Shown here: one piece after another, positions 27,064-36,240 of the stretch
Layout of the letters: every line of letters starts with the position of its first letter
Numbering within the stretch: position 1 is the stretch's first letter
NCBI RefSeq assembly: GCF_900099775.1
Contig: NZ_FMTM01000004.1
Location: 1-64,000, forward strand
DNA: 64,000 nt
Origin: Rhizobium mongolense subsp. loessense
Lineage (GTDB): Bacteria; Pseudomonadota; Alphaproteobacteria; Rhizobiales; Rhizobiaceae
Direction of reading: 5' to 3'
Translations under genes and position numbers: made by a program
Notes under the pieces: generated by a model
What the model was told of the DNA's origin: nothing
Databases searched by the model: none
The model's input: only the letters and a program-made list of their open reading frames with translations

Positions 27064-28824
27064 ATGGCTGAAGCGAGCTTGGGGCAGACGATAGGGCCGG
27101 CGATCGTCCTGATGGGAGCAGCCGTGGTCGCGGTACCCCTGTTTCGACGGCTTGGCCTTGGCTCGGTTCTCGGATATTTCGCAGCCGGCGTGCTTGTCGG
27201 GCCGTCGGTTGTCGGGCTGTTCACCGATGCTGCGTCGATATTGCATTTCTCCGAACTCGGCGTTGTGATGTTCCTATTCGTCATCGGACTGGAACTGCGG
27301 CCCTATAAGCTTTGGACCATGCGCGGCCAGATTTTCGGGCTCGGTCTCGTGCAGGTCGCGGCGGCGATTGCTGTGCTATCACTGACGGGCATGCTGGTCT
27401 TTGGCCTGCCTGCCCCGGTGGGCTTCATCGCCGGCGCGGGTTTCGTTCTTTCCTCGACGGCCGTCATCATGTCCGTCCTGCAGGAAGGAGGCGAGATTTC
27501 CAGCCCGGAGGGCCAGAAATCCGTATCCATCCTTCTCTTCGAAGACCTGATGATCGTGCCGCTGCTGGCTGTGGTCGCCTTTCTGTCGCCGTTGTCGCAG
27601 GGGCATTCTGGATGGATGGATGTCCTTTTGGCGCTCGGTGCGCTGCTCGTTCTTCTCGGCGTATCGAAATGGGGCCTGAACCCGTTCTTCGCACTGCTGG
27701 CGCGGGCAAGGACCCGCGAGGTGATGACGGCGGGCGCGCTGCTGGTGGTGTTGGGAGCGGCACTGTTGATGGCTGGCGCAGGACTTTCCATGGCCATGGG
27801 AGCGTTCCTTGCCGGGGTCATGCTGTCAAGTTCAAGTTACAGGCACCAGATCGAAAGCGATATCGAGCCGTTTCGTGGCCTGCTGATGGGCCTTTTCTTC
27901 ATGGCTGTCGGCATGTCGCTCGACCTAGCCGTGGTGGCCGCCGAATGGAAGCTTCTTCTTGCCATGCTGGTCGCCTTTACCATCGCCAAGGGCACCGTGG
28001 TCTATGCGGTTGCCCGGCTGTCCGGCGCATCCGGTCGCCAGGCCCTACATCGCACTTCGATGTTCCTGCAGGGCGGCGAGTTTGCTTTCGTACTCTATGC
28101 TGCGGCGACCGCCGGCGGCGTGATCGATCCGCGCGAAAATGCGCTCTTCACCACCGTGGTGATCTTCTCTATGGCATTGACGCCGCTGCTGATGATCGCC
28201 GCGGATCGGCTGCTGCGCAGCGAAGCGTCGATGAAGGGTGTCGAGGCGGCCCGCGACCTGAGCGGACGGGTGCTCATCATCGGCTTCGGCCGTTTCGGCC
28301 AGATTGCCTCGCAACTGCTTCTGTCGAAGGGCGTGAACCTCTCCGTCATCGACATGAACCCCGACCGTATCCGTGAAGCGGGACGTTTCGGCTTCAAGGT
28401 GTTTTTCGGCGACGGCACGCGTCTCGACACGCTGCACCATTCCGGCGCAGGCTCGGCCGAGGCCTTGCTGATCTGCATCAACGACCCGAAGTCCGCCCTG
28501 CAGACCGTGGAACTGGCACAAAATGAATTCCCGCAGGCCAAGATTCTGGTGCGTAGCTATGATCGCGGCCATGCCGTGGACCTGATCCGCGCCGGCGTCG
28601 ACTACCAGATCCGCGAAACGGTCGAATCCGCCTATAGGATGGGCGCGGCAGGCCTGCGCGCCCTGGGCTATGCCGAGCTTGACGTGGAGGAGGCGGCAGA
28701 GGACGTTCGTCGGCGGGACAATGAGCGGCTGTCCGAACAGGTGCAGGGAGACGCCATGTCCGGCATGGATCACCTGCATCTCAGGCCCGTTCCCGAGCCG
28801 CTGCGCGGTGTGGCAGCGAAGTAA
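27064..28824 (+). CDS. KefB/KefC-type monovalent cation:proton antiporter (CPA2)
   Basis: 586 residues. Residues 1-380 are a Na+/H+-exchanger membrane domain with about 12 hydrophobic segments, including LGSVLGYFAAGVLVGPSVVG and FVLSSTAVIMSVLQEGGEIS. Residues 395-520 form a TrkA-N/RCK Rossmann domain with RVLIIGFGRFGQIASQLLL. It would exchange K+ for H+ at the inner membrane, gated by nucleotides or glutathione adducts in known members. No KefF/KefG-like ancillary gene is adjacent. It is followed by a homoserine-dehydrogenase-like gene after 16 bases. Confidence 0.9.
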   Translation: MAEASLGQTIGPAIVLMGAAVVAVPLFRRLGLGSVLGYFAAGVLVGPSVVGLFTDAASILHFSELGVVMFLFVIGLELRPYKLWTMRGQIFGLGLVQVAAAIAVLSLTGMLVFGLPAPVGFIAGAGFVLSSTAVIMSVLQEGGEISSPEGQKSVSILLFEDLMIVPLLAVVAFLSPLSQGHSGWMDVLLALGALLVLLGVSKWGLNPFFALLARARTREVMTAGALLVVLGAALLMAGAGLSMAMGAFLAGVMLSSSSYRHQIESDIEPFRGLLMGLFFMAVGMSLDLAVVAAEWKLLLAMLVAFTIAKGTVVYAVARLSGASGRQALHRTSMFLQGGEFAFVLYAAATAGGVIDPRENALFTTVVIFSMALTPLLMIAADRLLRSEASMKGVEAARDLSGRVLIIGFGRFGQIASQLLLSKGVNLSVIDMNPDRIREAGRFGFKVFFGDGTRLDTLHHSGAGSAEALLICINDPKSALQTVELAQNEFPQAKILVRSYDRGHAVDLIRAGVDYQIRETVESAYRMGAAGLRALGYAELDVEEAAEDVRRRDNERLSEQVQGDAMSGMDHLHLRPVPEPLRGVAAK

Positions 28825-28840
28825 CAGAAGAGCCGGTACG

Positions 28841-29839
28841 ATGAATACATCGAGGATTGCGATAGCAGGTTTCGGCGGCGTGGGGCGGGCAACGGCAAGC
28901 CTGCTTCTGTCCCGGCGGGAGCGTTATCGCGAAGTTTACGGCGCGGATATGCGGCTCGTGGCCGTCTGCGGATCCCGGTCCGGTGTAAAAAGCGCGGATG
29001 GACTGGAAGAAGAGCAACTCTCCACGCTCGAAGACGGGCTCTCGGGCCCGGCCTTCATCGAGGAGAGCGGCGCTGATATTCTGATCGAGGCGGGGCCGAG
29101 CGATTTCCGCACCGGGGGGCCGGGGCTTGCCTATCTTCGTTCGTCGCTTTCGGCCGGGCGAGACACGATCGTCATATCGAAGGGCGCGCTGGTTCATAGC
29201 GGGCGGGAACTGCGGGAGCTTGCCCGAGGCTCCGGCGCCCTGTTGAAACTCAGCGGTGCCGCCTCCGCTGCCCTGCCGACAATCGATCTGGTCAAGCATA
29301 GTCTCAAAGGCTGCGAGGTGCTCGAAGTCGAGGGAATTCTGAACGCCACCACCAATTATCTGCTCGATGCCATGACGACACGCGGGATCGGCTTCGACGA
29401 GGCATTGCGGGAGGCACAGCTTGGCGGTTTCGCCGAGGCCGATCCACGCAACGACACGGAAGGCTGGGACACGGCCTGCAAGCTGCTCATCCTCGCCAAT
29501 TTCGGGCTTGGCGCTAACCTTATGATGAACGATCTGACCGTCGAGGGGATCCAGTCCATCTCCGCTGAACGGATCGAGGCCTGGCGCGGGCAGGGGCTTG
29601 TTCCGAAACTCGTCGGCTGCATTTCGCGTGGGAATGGCGCAATCCGCGCCGGGGTCGGCATCAGGGCATATCCGCTTGCCGATCCCTTCGCCAACATCCG
29701 CGGCAAGGACAAGGCGATCCGTATTGTGACCGATGCGATGGGCGAGACGCTCGCGATCGGGTCCGGAAAGGAGCCGCTTGCGACGGCCGCCGCAGCGTTG
29801 AAGGATCTGGAACATATCCTAGCGGCACGGATGGCCTGA
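28841..29839 (+). CDS. Homoserine dehydrogenase-family protein
   Basis: 332 residues. The Rossmann N terminus SRIAIAGFGGVGRATASLLL is followed by ADILIEAGPSDFRTGGPGL and the catalytic-domain pattern EVEGILNATTNYLLDAM with ALREAQLGGFAEADPRNDTEGWDTACKL-type residues, matching homoserine dehydrogenase. The C-terminal ACT domain of biosynthetic enzymes is absent. Accessory copies such as this may act on other aspartate-semialdehyde-like substrates. ATG 28841 lies 16 bases after the antiporter stop; co-transcription is likely. Confidence 0.82.
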   Translation: MNTSRIAIAGFGGVGRATASLLLSRRERYREVYGADMRLVAVCGSRSGVKSADGLEEEQLSTLEDGLSGPAFIEESGADILIEAGPSDFRTGGPGLAYLRSSLSAGRDTIVISKGALVHSGRELRELARGSGALLKLSGAASAALPTIDLVKHSLKGCEVLEVEGILNATTNYLLDAMTTRGIGFDEALREAQLGGFAEADPRNDTEGWDTACKLLILANFGLGANLMMNDLTVEGIQSISAERIEAWRGQGLVPKLVGCISRGNGAIRAGVGIRAYPLADPFANIRGKDKAIRIVTDAMGETLAIGSGKEPLATAAAALKDLEHILAARMA

Positions 29840-29904
29840 AAGGAGGCGATAAAGCCATTGCGACCATTAAAGGCAAGAGCCCCCTAACGGGAAAGGAACG
29901 GTAT

Positions 29905-30073
29905 ATGAAAGCTGCAGTCTATGAAAACCCCGGTCCCCCGACAGTCCTAAGATATGCCGATGTGCCGGATCCCGTCTGTGGACCGGATGATGTGCTTATC
30001 GCCGTCGAGGCGATCTCGATCGAGGGTGGTGACCTGATCAATCGCCGCTCCACGCCGCAGCAATCCCCCTGGA
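29905..30073 (+). pseudogene. MDR oxidoreductase, N-terminal fragment
   Basis: ATG 29905 with GGAAAGGA upstream begins MKAAVYENPGPPTVLRYADV and continues DDVLIAVEAISIEGGDLINRR to TPQQSPWIV, the first 57 or so residues of a GroES-like MDR protein. It then joins, in another frame, the middle of an alpha/beta hydrolase. The reading frame itself runs on to 30168 without MDR character. The nucleotide-binding domain is missing. Confidence 0.7.
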
Positions 30074-30434
30074 TCGTCTCACCGACCCGGATCTGCTCGA
30101 AGCTGTCACCTTTTACCGGGAGTCGCGCTATCGCCAGCCGAATTCCACGAACCGTTTGCTCTTCATAAGCTACGGCAACCTGCTCGGCTTCGAAGCTTTC
30201 AATCTCGTTCCGGAGCTTTTGATACAGCCACTTCAGATCATTGTTGGCGGTTGCCGCGGAACGACCGGCCAATACGAGGCCGGCCGACGCCTCCTCAATC
30301 TTTCACCGGCGGATAACAAGGATTTTTTCGCGGTCGAGGGCGCCGGCCATTACGACATGTATTACAAGCCGGAATATGTGAAGCAGGCTAGCGACCGGCT
30401 AACCGCGTTTTATTCAAAACATCTGATCATATAG
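30074..30434 (+). pseudogene. Alpha/beta hydrolase, C-terminal fragment
   Basis: From the junction the sequence encodes LTDPDLLEAVTFYRESRYRQ, then GNLLGFEAFNLVPELLIQPL, LQIIVGG and a terminal KDFFAVEGAGHYDMYYKPEYV. This is the lid-to-C-terminus part of YcjY-like alpha/beta hydrolases, with the acid-strand region and the catalytic histidine of GAGHYDMY. The nucleophile half is absent. ATG 30156 could start a short product, but activity is not expected. Confidence 0.65.
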
Positions 30435-30484
30435 TCGCTGGTGCGAGAGTTGGTCCCGACTCGTCTCCGTCAGCCGCTCGATCG

Positions 30485-31381
30485 TCAGTCGGGGTTCCTT
30501 TTTTCTTGACCGCTGCTGCTGTCGAAACACTCGATCAGCATTTCGGTCAGGACGCGGACTTTTCTTGAAGGATGTTGTCCCGGTGGGCGAACGACGAAAA
30601 TTCCGGCCGGTGGCGGGGGATGATTTTTCATGACTGTCACCAGCGCTCCAGAATCCAGATACTCCTGGGTAAGACCATCGGGAAGCGCGGCGATACCCAA
30701 TCCGGCCGCGGCAGCGACGACGAGAGCAGCCCCGTTGTCAGCCTTGAAACGCCCCTGTGGGCGAATGGTCAAGATCTTGTCGCCGTCCATGACCTCCCAC
30801 GTTTCCATCCCCTGCATCAGCGCCTGATGCGTAACGAGCTCCTCCGGTGTTTCCGGGGAGCCGTGGGCTTTGATATAGGCGGGACTGGCGACGTATTTTC
30901 CGTAGAGGGGGCCAACGCGTCTTGCGATCAGGTTGGAATCCTGAAGTGTCCCGACCCGGATCGCGCAATCAAACCCTTCCGCAATCAGGTCCACGAAACG
31001 GTCGCTATAGCTTGTCTGGATCTGCAGTTGCGGATAGCGCAATGCCATGTCCGCAAGGACAGATGCAAAGTGCGTGGGCCCGAACGTTAGGGGTGCCGCA
31101 ATTCTCAGGCGACCGCTCAGTTCGCCAGCCGGCAGGATTATATCTCTGGCTACATCGATCTCGGCACTGACCCTGGCAGCATAATCACGGAAAGTGGCGC
31201 CCGCTTCCGTCAAGGAAGCTCCGCGCGTGGACCTTGCAAGCAGCTGCACGCCGAGCTCTGCCTCAAGCCGCGCAAGCCGCCGGCTCACCATCGACTTGGA
31301 AACGCCCAGCCGAAGCGCAGCGGGCGTGACGCCGCCCGCATCCGCTACCTCCACAAACGTCCGCAAATCTTCGATGTCCAT
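30485..31381 (-). CDS. LysR-family regulator, paralogue 1 of 3
   Basis: 298 residues from the family start MDIEDLRTFVEVADAGGVTP (ATG 31381; the frame is open to 31417). The helix-turn-helix continues AALRLGVSKSMVSRRLARLE. The effector domain has PTHFASVLADMALRYPQLQI and FDCAIRVGTLQDSNLIARRV. It shares near-identical blocks with the LysR proteins at 34173 and 37371. It is divergent from the YcaC-type hydrolase gene, with 154 bp between them, and probably controls the operon 31536-34135. Confidence 0.92.
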   Translation of the reverse strand: MDIEDLRTFVEVADAGGVTPAALRLGVSKSMVSRRLARLEAELGVQLLARSTRGASLTEAGATFRDYAARVSAEIDVARDIILPAGELSGRLRIAAPLTFGPTHFASVLADMALRYPQLQIQTSYSDRFVDLIAEGFDCAIRVGTLQDSNLIARRVGPLYGKYVASPAYIKAHGSPETPEELVTHQALMQGMETWEVMDGDKILTIRPQGRFKADNGAALVVAAAAGLGIAALPDGLTQEYLDSGALVTVMKNHPPPPAGIFVVRPPGQHPSRKVRVLTEMLIECFDSSSGQEKRNPD

Positions 31382-31535
31382 GCTGCGTTCCCCGTTCCGC
31401 GACACTGTTCGGCACAAACGATGACTACCGCATCGAAATCAGGAATGACAAGGTCCTTTCGCAGACGGCGCTTCGGAGGGCGCTTGTTCCCTCCAGCAAC
31501 GTGTCTCAACCAACCGCGAACCTAGGAATTTATCT

Positions 31536-32198
31536 ATGACCTTCCGTAACGGCCTTGACTCACTTCTTCGCCCCGAAGATTCCGTCCTCGTCATGATCGA
31601 CCATCAGCCCTATCAGCTCGCGAACGTGAACAGTCACGATCCGCAGGCGGTCGTCAACAACACGACGGCGCTTGCGAAAGCTGCAAAGGTTTTCAACGTC
31701 CCCACAATCCTGACAAGCGTGATAGCCGGCCGGGGTGGCCTGCTTTTCAAGCACCTCACCGATGTTTTCCCCGGACAGGCGGTGATCGACCGCACATTCA
31801 TCAACACCTGGCAGGACCCGAAAGTGGTGGACGTGGTGAAGGCTACCGGCCGCAAGCAGCTGATCATTGCTGGCCTGTGGACCGAAGTCTGCGTTGCGAT
31901 GCCGGCAATCCAGGCCGCGGGCGAAGGCTGGGACGTTACGGTGATTACCGACGCATCGGGTGGGACCTCAGTCGAAGCGCACCAGGTGGCGATCCAGCGG
32001 ATGATGGGGGCTGGCATCAATATGATGACCTGGCTCGCGATCGCTGCCGAATGGCAGCGCGATTGGGCTCGTGAGGAGACTGCGGCCGCGCTGACCGACG
32101 TCATCGTCGACCATGCCGGCGGCAGCGGCATCGCCTACCTGTGGGAACAGCAACTGCTCAACACGCCTGTACAGGCGGCCCGTCAGGCCGGTCTGTAA
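31536..32198 (+). CDS. YcaC-type isochorismatase-family hydrolase
   Basis: 220 residues. The catalytic aspartate is in VLVMIDHQPYQLANV, the lysine region follows in NNTTALAKAAKVF, and the nucleophilic cysteine is in IIAGLWTEVCVAMPAIQA. This is the octameric YcaC subgroup of cysteine hydrolases, whose substrate is usually undefined. It is first in a likely operon with a MoaF/NTF2-like protein and an LLM oxidoreductase, opposite LysR paralogue 1. Confidence 0.9.
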   Translation: MTFRNGLDSLLRPEDSVLVMIDHQPYQLANVNSHDPQAVVNNTTALAKAAKVFNVPTILTSVIAGRGGLLFKHLTDVFPGQAVIDRTFINTWQDPKVVDVVKATGRKQLIIAGLWTEVCVAMPAIQAAGEGWDVTVITDASGGTSVEAHQVAIQRMMGAGINMMTWLAIAAEWQRDWAREETAAALTDVIVDHAGGSGIAYLWEQQLLNTPVQAARQAGL

Positions 32199-32292
32199 AA
32201 GCCGACTGGGATGGCGAGTTCTCGGCCTAATGCCATTGCAAGGCGCTAAGTCGAGCCTCGTCATCACCACCATTTCTGGAGGAATAACTGTA

Positions 32293-33030
32293 ATGCCGAT
32301 CAACCGCTTCCCTGTCGGGCTCGAGATGGATGTGTCCTATCCGGATTTCAGAGCCGGCCTGACGCTTCTCTCGACGTCGCAGCTGAAATTCGAGATCAAA
32401 GAGGGACCGCTTAGGCACACGGAAATTGTCGATATCCACGTCGCGCCACTCGGTAACAGTATCTTCGTCGTCAGCTGGCAGGAAAAGGACGGAGCGACGG
32501 TCACCAACGTGCAGGACTACGATCGCGGGCTGATCCATTCGCATGCCACGTTGTCCGACGGTCGGTTCCTGCGCATGACCGGAACGATCACCGTGACACG
32601 GGCTGCAAACCAGAATTTTGACAATCGGCCGCAGCGCAACAAGGCGCTTGTGCTCGAGGCGATGACCTCCCTGTTTCAGCGCCGCGATGCTTCGGCGGTG
32701 GAGAGGCTCTACGTCGTGGACTACGTCCAACACAACCCGAACATCCCACAGGGTCGCGAAGCCCCGAAGGCGATTGTCGAAAGCCTACCTCAGGATGTCT
32801 TCTACGAACCCGGCCTAATTGTTGCCGAAGGCGATTTCGTCGCGATACACGGCCGCATCCGCGGCTGGGCAGAAAGACCCCAGGTCGTGGTCGATCTCTT
32901 CCGGATCGAGGGTGGCAAGCTCGCCGAACACTGGGACGTGCTTCAGGACGAAGTGCCAGTCACGGCCACGCTTGGGGGCGCTCCAATGTTCGACCCTGAA
33001 GAGGCGTCGCTTATCGCCGGCAACGACTAA
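32293..33030 (+). CDS. MoaF-like / NTF2-like two-domain protein
   Basis: 245 residues from ATG 32293. The first 110 or so residues (FEIKEGPLRHTEIVDIHVAP, IFVVSWQEKDGATVTNVQDY, RGLIHSHATLSDGRFLRMTGT) look like the calycin-like MoaF domain. The rest (NKALVLEAMTSLFQRRDASA, YVQHNPNIPQGREA, GKLAEHWDVLQDE) is an NTF2/SnoaL-like cone. Each is a small-ligand-binding fold. The fusion may bind or transform a small organic compound made by the flanking YcaC and LLM enzymes. Function unknown. GGAGGAATAACTG precedes the start. Confidence 0.65.
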   Translation: MPINRFPVGLEMDVSYPDFRAGLTLLSTSQLKFEIKEGPLRHTEIVDIHVAPLGNSIFVVSWQEKDGATVTNVQDYDRGLIHSHATLSDGRFLRMTGTITVTRAANQNFDNRPQRNKALVLEAMTSLFQRRDASAVERLYVVDYVQHNPNIPQGREAPKAIVESLPQDVFYEPGLIVAEGDFVAIHGRIRGWAERPQVVVDLFRIEGGKLAEHWDVLQDEVPVTATLGGAPMFDPEEASLIAGND

Positions 33031-33103
33031 ATGCATCCTAGCTCGGCACTGTCAACGTGCATCCGGATGAACACCAGCCGACAGAAAGCCTATAAGGATT
33101 CAC

Positions 33104-34135
33104 ATGGAAATCGGTATCGACAGTTTTGCAGCCATCCTTCCTGACCCGGCAACGGGCAAGCTTCCGTCGCCGACCGATCGAATGGCCGAGCTCATCGAGG
33201 AGGTCGTGGTCGCGGATCGCGTCGGGCTCGACGTCTTCGGTATCGGCGAGCATCACCGAGGCGAATTTCTCGACTCCGCCCCGGCCGTCATTCTGGCCGC
33301 AGCGGCGGCCCGCTCTCCGCGTATCCGGTTGACGAGCGCGGTAACGGTTCTGAGCGCAGCCGATCCAGTGCGGGTGTTCCAGGAATTCGCGACGCTCGAC
33401 CTGATTTCCAAAGGTCGCGCCGAACTCGTGGTCGGCCGGGGATCCTTTGTCGAGGCCTACCCGCTATTCGGCCTTGATACGCGTCACTATGACGAGCTCT
33501 TCGCCGAAAAGCTCGACCTATTTCTCAAGCTTGGCGAGGCGACCGACATTACCTGGGAAGGCCGCTTCCGTCCGGCGCTCAAAGGGCAGGGCGTCTTTCC
33601 GCGTCCACATCAATCGCAACTTCCAGTCTGGATCGGAGTCGGCGGTTCGCCGGAATCCTTCGCTCGCGCCGGCGCACTCGGCCTTCCTTTGATGGTGGCG
33701 ATCATCGGCGGCAGCTTCGAACGTTTCCGCCCACTTGTCGATCTCTATCGCGAAACCGGTCAACGCGCCGGGCATGATCCGGAAAAACTCAAGGTGGGAG
33801 TCCACGCGATGGGCTTTGTCGGCGAGACCGATTTGGCTGCAAAGGATGCCTTCTTCCCCGGATGGGCGCATCTGACGACGAAGATCGGCCGTGAGCGCGG
33901 CTGGTCGCCACCGACGCGCCAGCAGTTCGAGATCATGGCGGGTCCTGACGGCGTATTCCTTGTCGGTGATCCGAAAACCGTTGCCGCCAAGATATTGCAG
34001 GCAAGCGAAACGCTTGGCGGCCTGTCGCGCATCACCTTCCAGATGAGTACCGCTTCCCTCGATGCGGAAGCGATGAAGCGGTCGATCGAACTGCTGGGCA
34101 CCGAGGTCGCTCCAATCATCAGGGCGGCGCGATAG
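33104..34135 (+). CDS. LLM-class flavin-dependent oxidoreductase
   Basis: 343 residues of the luciferase-like family. Diagnostic segments are VVADRVGLDVFGIGEHHRGE, RIRLTSAVTVLSAADPVRVFQEFATLDLISKGRAELVVGRGSF-type core positions and LPVWIGVGGSPESFARAGALG. It uses reduced FMN from a partner reductase. It lies third in the putative operon after the MoaF/NTF2-like gene. ATG 33104 follows AAGGATTC. Substrate not known. Confidence 0.87.
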   Translation: MEIGIDSFAAILPDPATGKLPSPTDRMAELIEEVVVADRVGLDVFGIGEHHRGEFLDSAPAVILAAAAARSPRIRLTSAVTVLSAADPVRVFQEFATLDLISKGRAELVVGRGSFVEAYPLFGLDTRHYDELFAEKLDLFLKLGEATDITWEGRFRPALKGQGVFPRPHQSQLPVWIGVGGSPESFARAGALGLPLMVAIIGGSFERFRPLVDLYRETGQRAGHDPEKLKVGVHAMGFVGETDLAAKDAFFPGWAHLTTKIGRERGWSPPTRQQFEIMAGPDGVFLVGDPKTVAAKILQASETLGGLSRITFQMSTASLDAEAMKRSIELLGTEVAPIIRAAR

Positions 34136-34172
34136 GGCGCCTGTCAACCGTGTCACAACGGAGGAATGCCAA

Positions 34173-35063
34173 ATGGATATCGAAGATCTGCGGGTATTCG
34201 TCGAGGTGGCGGATTCGGGAGGCATCACTTCGGCCGCGCGTCGACTGGGGGTTTCCAAGTCGATGGTTAGCCGTGCGCTCACTAGGATCGAGGGCGCGCT
34301 AGGAACCCAGCTTCTTGCACGAACGACACGTGGAGCCGGCCTGACGGAAGCCGGGGTCCTGTTTCGGGACCATGCGGCAAGAGTCTGTGCTGAGGTCGAC
34401 ATCGCGCGCGAGGCGATCTTGCCCGAAGGTGACCTTCGTGGACGGTTCCGGGTGGCAGTTCCGCTCACATCGGGTCCGGTACATTTTGCACCTGTTCTCG
34501 CCAAGATGGCGCGCCACCACCCGCAGCTTCAGATACAAGCCGACTACAGCGATCGGTTCGCCGACCTGATCGTCGACGGGTTCGATTGCGCGATCCGTGT
34601 CGGTGCCCTGCGTGACTCGAATCTCATGGCAAAACGGGTCGGCCAGATTTGCGGCAAGCTGGTGGCGAGCCCGGACTATATAAGATTGCACGGCTCGCCG
34701 GAGGCGCCCGAAGAGATCGCGTGCCACCAGGCTTTGGTTGGTGCGGAGACCTGGCGATTCATGGACGGCGACAAGATCATCACCGTGCAGCCGCAGGGCC
34801 GCTTCAGGACCGACAACGGCATGGCGCTTGCGAGCGCAGCCGCCGAGGGGCTCGGCATCGCCTGGCTCCCCGATTGCGTCACCCATGATTATCTCGCGTC
34901 AGGGGCTCTCGTTCCGATCATGACCCGTTTTCCGCTACCGGTTGGCGGGGTCTATGTCGTACGGCCTCCCAGTCCGCATCCGTCCCGAAAAGTGCGCGTC
35001 CTCTCGGAGTTCTTGATCGAATCCTTTGAGACTGGCGCGCCTCTTTGGGGCGCCGGAAGTTGA
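34173..35063 (+). CDS. LysR-family regulator, paralogue 2 of 3
   Basis: 296 residues beginning MDIEDLRVFVEVADSGGITS with SKSMVSRALTRIEGALG. The effector half, PVHFAPVLAKMARHHPQLQI and FDCAIRVGALRDSNLMAKRV, parallels paralogues 1 and 3. ATG 34173 follows GGAGGAATGCC. Unlike the other two it points the same way as the preceding LLM gene (38-base gap) and the following pirin gene, so it may be co-transcribed and regulate the whole block. Confidence 0.92.
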   Translation: MDIEDLRVFVEVADSGGITSAARRLGVSKSMVSRALTRIEGALGTQLLARTTRGAGLTEAGVLFRDHAARVCAEVDIAREAILPEGDLRGRFRVAVPLTSGPVHFAPVLAKMARHHPQLQIQADYSDRFADLIVDGFDCAIRVGALRDSNLMAKRVGQICGKLVASPDYIRLHGSPEAPEEIACHQALVGAETWRFMDGDKIITVQPQGRFRTDNGMALASAAAEGLGIAWLPDCVTHDYLASGALVPIMTRFPLPVGGVYVVRPPSPHPSRKVRVLSEFLIESFETGAPLWGAGS

Positions 35064-35228
35064 TGCCGTAAACAGCGCGTTCCGCTTGCCGCAACACAGC
35101 GTAGCGTTCCCCGCAGCTAGTCGCGGATACTGTAGCTTTATAGTTTCGTTGGTGACTTTGGCCAACCGGGTCGCAGATGGGAAGGAACCCTATGGCCTCT
35201 ACCCTGCAGACTGAAGAGGAGAACATGC

Positions 35229-36164
35229 ATGAGTTGGAATCCCGCCATTGCACCAGCCTGTCCTGAAGAGATCGGCCTGGATGCGATCGACACCCTCATC
35301 ATTCCACGTTCGCGCGACCTCGGTGGCTTCGAAGTTCGGCGCGCCTTGCCTGCTCCGAAGCGCCAGATGGTGGGTCCGTTCATCTTCTTCGACCAGGTCG
35401 GGCCTGCGGAACTTCTGACTGGGCAGGGTATCGATGTTCGACCGCACCCCCATATAGGACTAGGCACCGTCACCTATCTTTATCGCGGCGAATTCCATCA
35501 CCGGGACAGTACAGGTGCCGACCAGATCATTCGCCCCGGAGCCCTGAACTGGATGGTCGCGGGCCGGGGTGTAACGCATTCAGAGCGCACTACGCCAGAG
35601 GGCCGCAGCGGGCCGCAAAGCCTGCTGGGCATCCAGACCTGGGTCGCGCTTCCCGACAGCCATGAAGATATGGCGCCGATGTTCGAACATCATGGAACAC
35701 AGGCGCTGCCCATGATCGAGGATCGTGGCGTCACGGTTCGGCTTATCCTGGGAAATGCCTATGGCAAGGCCGCTCCCGCGACGATGTTTTCCGAGACTTT
35801 CTATGCCGATATCACGCTGGAAGCAGGTGCCCGCCTGCCCATGCCCGACGATCACGAGGATCGTGGGATCTATATCGTCGAAGGCTCTATCTCGATCGCC
35901 GGCCAGGACTTCGAAGCGCCGCAGATGATGGTGTTCCGTCCCGGTGACAGGATCACGGTGACCGCAGGCGGCCAAGGCGCAAGGCTGATGGCACTGGGCG
36001 GCGCGACGCTTTCAGGGCCACGCTATATCTGGTGGAATTTCGTCGCATCCTCGAAAGAGCGCATCGAAGAGGCCAAGGCCGAATGGCGGGCCGAGAACTG
36101 GGGGAAGGGGCGTTTCGATCTCCCGGTTGACGACAGGGATGAGCACATTCCCTTGCCCGATTGA
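35229..36164 (+). CDS. Pirin-family protein
   Basis: 311 residues, the usual length for bacterial pirins, which are double-cupin proteins with one metal site. The N-terminal cupin shows MVGPFIFFDQVGPAEL and the metal ligands of VRPHPHIGLGTVTYLYRGEFHHRDS, with a further glutamate or histidine in GRGVTHSE. The C-terminal cupin carries YIVEGSISIAG. Some pirins have quercetinase activity; others are redox regulators. ATG 35229 is preceded by GAGGAGAAC. It sits 165 bp after LysR paralogue 2. Confidence 0.93.
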   Translation: MSWNPAIAPACPEEIGLDAIDTLIIPRSRDLGGFEVRRALPAPKRQMVGPFIFFDQVGPAELLTGQGIDVRPHPHIGLGTVTYLYRGEFHHRDSTGADQIIRPGALNWMVAGRGVTHSERTTPEGRSGPQSLLGIQTWVALPDSHEDMAPMFEHHGTQALPMIEDRGVTVRLILGNAYGKAAPATMFSETFYADITLEAGARLPMPDDHEDRGIYIVEGSISIAGQDFEAPQMMVFRPGDRITVTAGGQGARLMALGGATLSGPRYIWWNFVASSKERIEEAKAEWRAENWGKGRFDLPVDDRDEHIPLPD

Positions 36165-36240
36165 TTTTTGCCGATCGGCTGTAATTTGGAGACCATCTGA
36201 GGAGGGGGCGGGTCGGCGCCTTAAGCACGGAGGAAATGCG

